NCBI GenBank assembly: GCA_013215465.1
Contig: JABSOW010000012.1
Coordinates: 62,001-126,000 of the forward strand
Source of the DNA: Colwellia sp.
GTDB taxonomy: Bacteria > Pseudomonadota > Gammaproteobacteria > Enterobacterales > Alteromonadaceae
Length of the DNA: 64,000 bases
Direction: 5' to 3'
In this document: positions 62,934 through 64,000 of the stretch, one piece after another
How the letters are laid out: each line of letters opens with the position of its first letter
Numbering within the stretch: the first letter of the stretch is position 1
Translations under genes and position numbers: made by a program
The notes under the pieces: generated by a model
Seen by the model: the letters and a program-made list of their open reading frames with translations, nothing else
The model's database searches: none
What the model was told of the DNA's origin: nothing

Positions 62934-64000
62934 ATGATTCCAAGAACGATATATGAAACAGAGCAAGAGCAATTTCGCGACAGCGTCCATAAATTTTTAA
63001 AGGCAGAAGCTGAGCCCTACCACAGCCAATGGGAAAAGGATGGACAGGTTGACCGTGCACTCTGGAATAAAGCTGGAGAAATGGGTTTTTTAGCACCTAC
63101 TGTGCCTGAAGCTTACGGTGGCCTTGGTCTTGATTTTCGTTATAACGCCATTGTCTCTGAAGAAATTAGTCGCTTAGGATTAACAGGCATTGGCTTTGCA
63201 CTTCATTCCGATATTGCAGTTCCTTATATCATTAAAAATGGCAATGAAGCACAGAAACAAAAATACTTACCTGGCTGTATTTCAGGCGACATAATTACCG
63301 CGATAGCAATGAGCGAGCCCGGTACTGGCTCAGATCTGCAAGGGATAAAAACAACTGCTGTATTAGAAGGTGATGAATACGTTATTAATGGCTCTAAAAC
63401 TTTTATCACCAACGGTCAGCAAGCCGATTTAGTGATTGTAGTTTGTAAAACTGACCCAGCAGCTGGTGCCAAAGGCACGAGTTTGATCCTAATAGAAACA
63501 GGAACACCGGGCTTTGAAAAAGGCAGTAACCTTGAAAAAATAGGCATGAAAGCACAAGATACCTCAGAGCTATTTTTTCAGGATGTACGTGTACCCAAAG
63601 AAAACCTGTTAGGTCAAGAAGGCATGGGCTTTCTCTATTTAATGCAAGAGTTACCCCAAGAACGACTAAGTATTGCCATTAATGCCATGAGTAATATGGA
63701 GTCAATTTTAGAGCAAACGGTTGACTATGTAAAAGATCGCAAAGCGTTTGGTAAACCAATTGCTGCTTTTCAAAATACCCAATTTAAACTGGCACAGATG
63801 GATGCAGAAGCTACCGCTATGCGCGTATTTGTTGATCGTTGCATAGAGCTACACATTGCAGGAAAATTAGATACAGTAACAGCCTCAAAAGCCAAAATGC
63901 TAAGCACTGACTTACAATGCAAACTTATTGATGAATGTTTGCAACTTCATGGTGGTTACGGTTACATGTGGGAATACCCTGTGGCTCGTGCCTATGCCGA
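62934..64000 (+). CDS. Acyl-CoA dehydrogenase, 3' end outside window
   Basis: The open frame from ATG 62934 (GAGGAAG nine bases upstream) runs off the right edge after 355 complete codons. It oxidises acyl-CoA to enoyl-CoA with FAD. The N-terminal helical domain (TEQEQFRDSVHKFLKAEAEP) is followed by the FAD/substrate signature ITAIAMSEPGTGSDLQGIKT, FITNGQQADLVIVV and RLSIAINAMSNMES. The second ACAD signature has DECLQLHGGYGYMWEYPVAR just before the edge. The catalytic Glu of the family is not located here. It lies 116 bp after the AraC-type regulator and belongs to the beta-oxidation cluster. Confidence 0.92.
   Translation, partial: MIPRTIYETEQEQFRDSVHKFLKAEAEPYHSQWEKDGQVDRALWNKAGEMGFLAPTVPEAYGGLGLDFRYNAIVSEEISRLGLTGIGFALHSDIAVPYIIKNGNEAQKQKYLPGCISGDIITAIAMSEPGTGSDLQGIKTTAVLEGDEYVINGSKTFITNGQQADLVIVVCKTDPAAGAKGTSLILIETGTPGFEKGSNLEKIGMKAQDTSELFFQDVRVPKENLLGQEGMGFLYLMQELPQERLSIAINAMSNMESILEQTVDYVKDRKAFGKPIAAFQNTQFKLAQMDAEATAMRVFVDRCIELHIAGKLDTVTASKAKMLSTDLQCKLIDECLQLHGGYGYMWEYPVARAYA

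Overview
The window reads as chromosome of a low-GC marine gammaproteobacterium. The housekeeping order (plsY / folB-folK-uppP-cnoX, zapE / zapG-degQ-degS), AT-rich codon use, and the mix of TonB receptors, c-di-GMP enzymes and PEP-CTERM genes point to Alteromonadales, most likely Colwelliaceae (Colwellia / Thalassotalea type). That placement is inference from gene content; no rRNA gene or other taxonomic marker is present. No tRNA, rRNA or CRISPR array was seen.

Layout. 1-9 kb: the 5' part of an RND efflux adaptor gene, plsY, folate genes, uppP, a thioredoxin-like chaperone, the division proteins ZapE and ZapG, and the periplasmic proteases DegQ and DegS. Several intergenic hairpins and two related dispersed repeats lie among them. 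9-16 kb: two large c-di-GMP proteins (GGDEF-EAL), a small lipoprotein, a 2-oxoglutarate/Fe(II)-type oxygenase and an RsuA-type pseudouridine synthase. 17-20 kb: a membrane-anchor protein beside a 40-codon HupE-like remnant, a TrmH-family methyltransferase, argJ and a broken PepSY-TM gene. 20-30 kb: an iron-acquisition block made of fecI-fecR, a TonB siderophore receptor with an STN signalling domain, and a DUF3649-PepSY-DUF3325 inner-membrane set. Fur-box-like sites precede fecI and the receptor, and a CBM9/DUF5916 outer-membrane protein sits in between.

30-41 kb: a one-piece hybrid two-component regulator (7TMR-DISM sensor, kinase, receiver, AraC HTH) is divergent from a 1328-residue Asn-rich, solenoid-like PEP-CTERM surface protein. 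A Skp/OmpH-like lipoprotein and a PrsT-like TPR lipoprotein follow. The shared intergenic region carries two copies of TGCGACAAATGNG spaced 22 bp apart, the geometry expected for an AraC-type response regulator.

41-48 kb: a MobA-like aromatic hydroxylase, then a decayed mobile region: a resolvase fragment, an N-terminally truncated HipA-like kinase coupled to an intact DUF3037 gene, an IS5-type remnant, a frameshifted PaaI-type thioesterase, and a complete 1.13-kb IS whose transposase has an amber codon. That IS sits exactly at the ribA stop codon and regenerates it.

48-51.5 kb: a compact six-gene redox operon (mdaB, peroxiredoxin-like, cupin, a broken FrnE/DsbA gene, CMD/AhpD-like, ribA) is divergent from an HxlR regulator with two operator-like direct repeats between them. 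52.5-64 kb: an AMACR-type racemase, a TonB receptor, thiolase, FadB-type multifunctional enzyme, acyl-CoA synthetase, an AraC/OruR-type regulator and an acyl-CoA dehydrogenase cut by the window edge. Together these look like uptake and beta-oxidation of a lipid with a methyl-branched acyl chain, such as an isoprenoid or sterol side chain.
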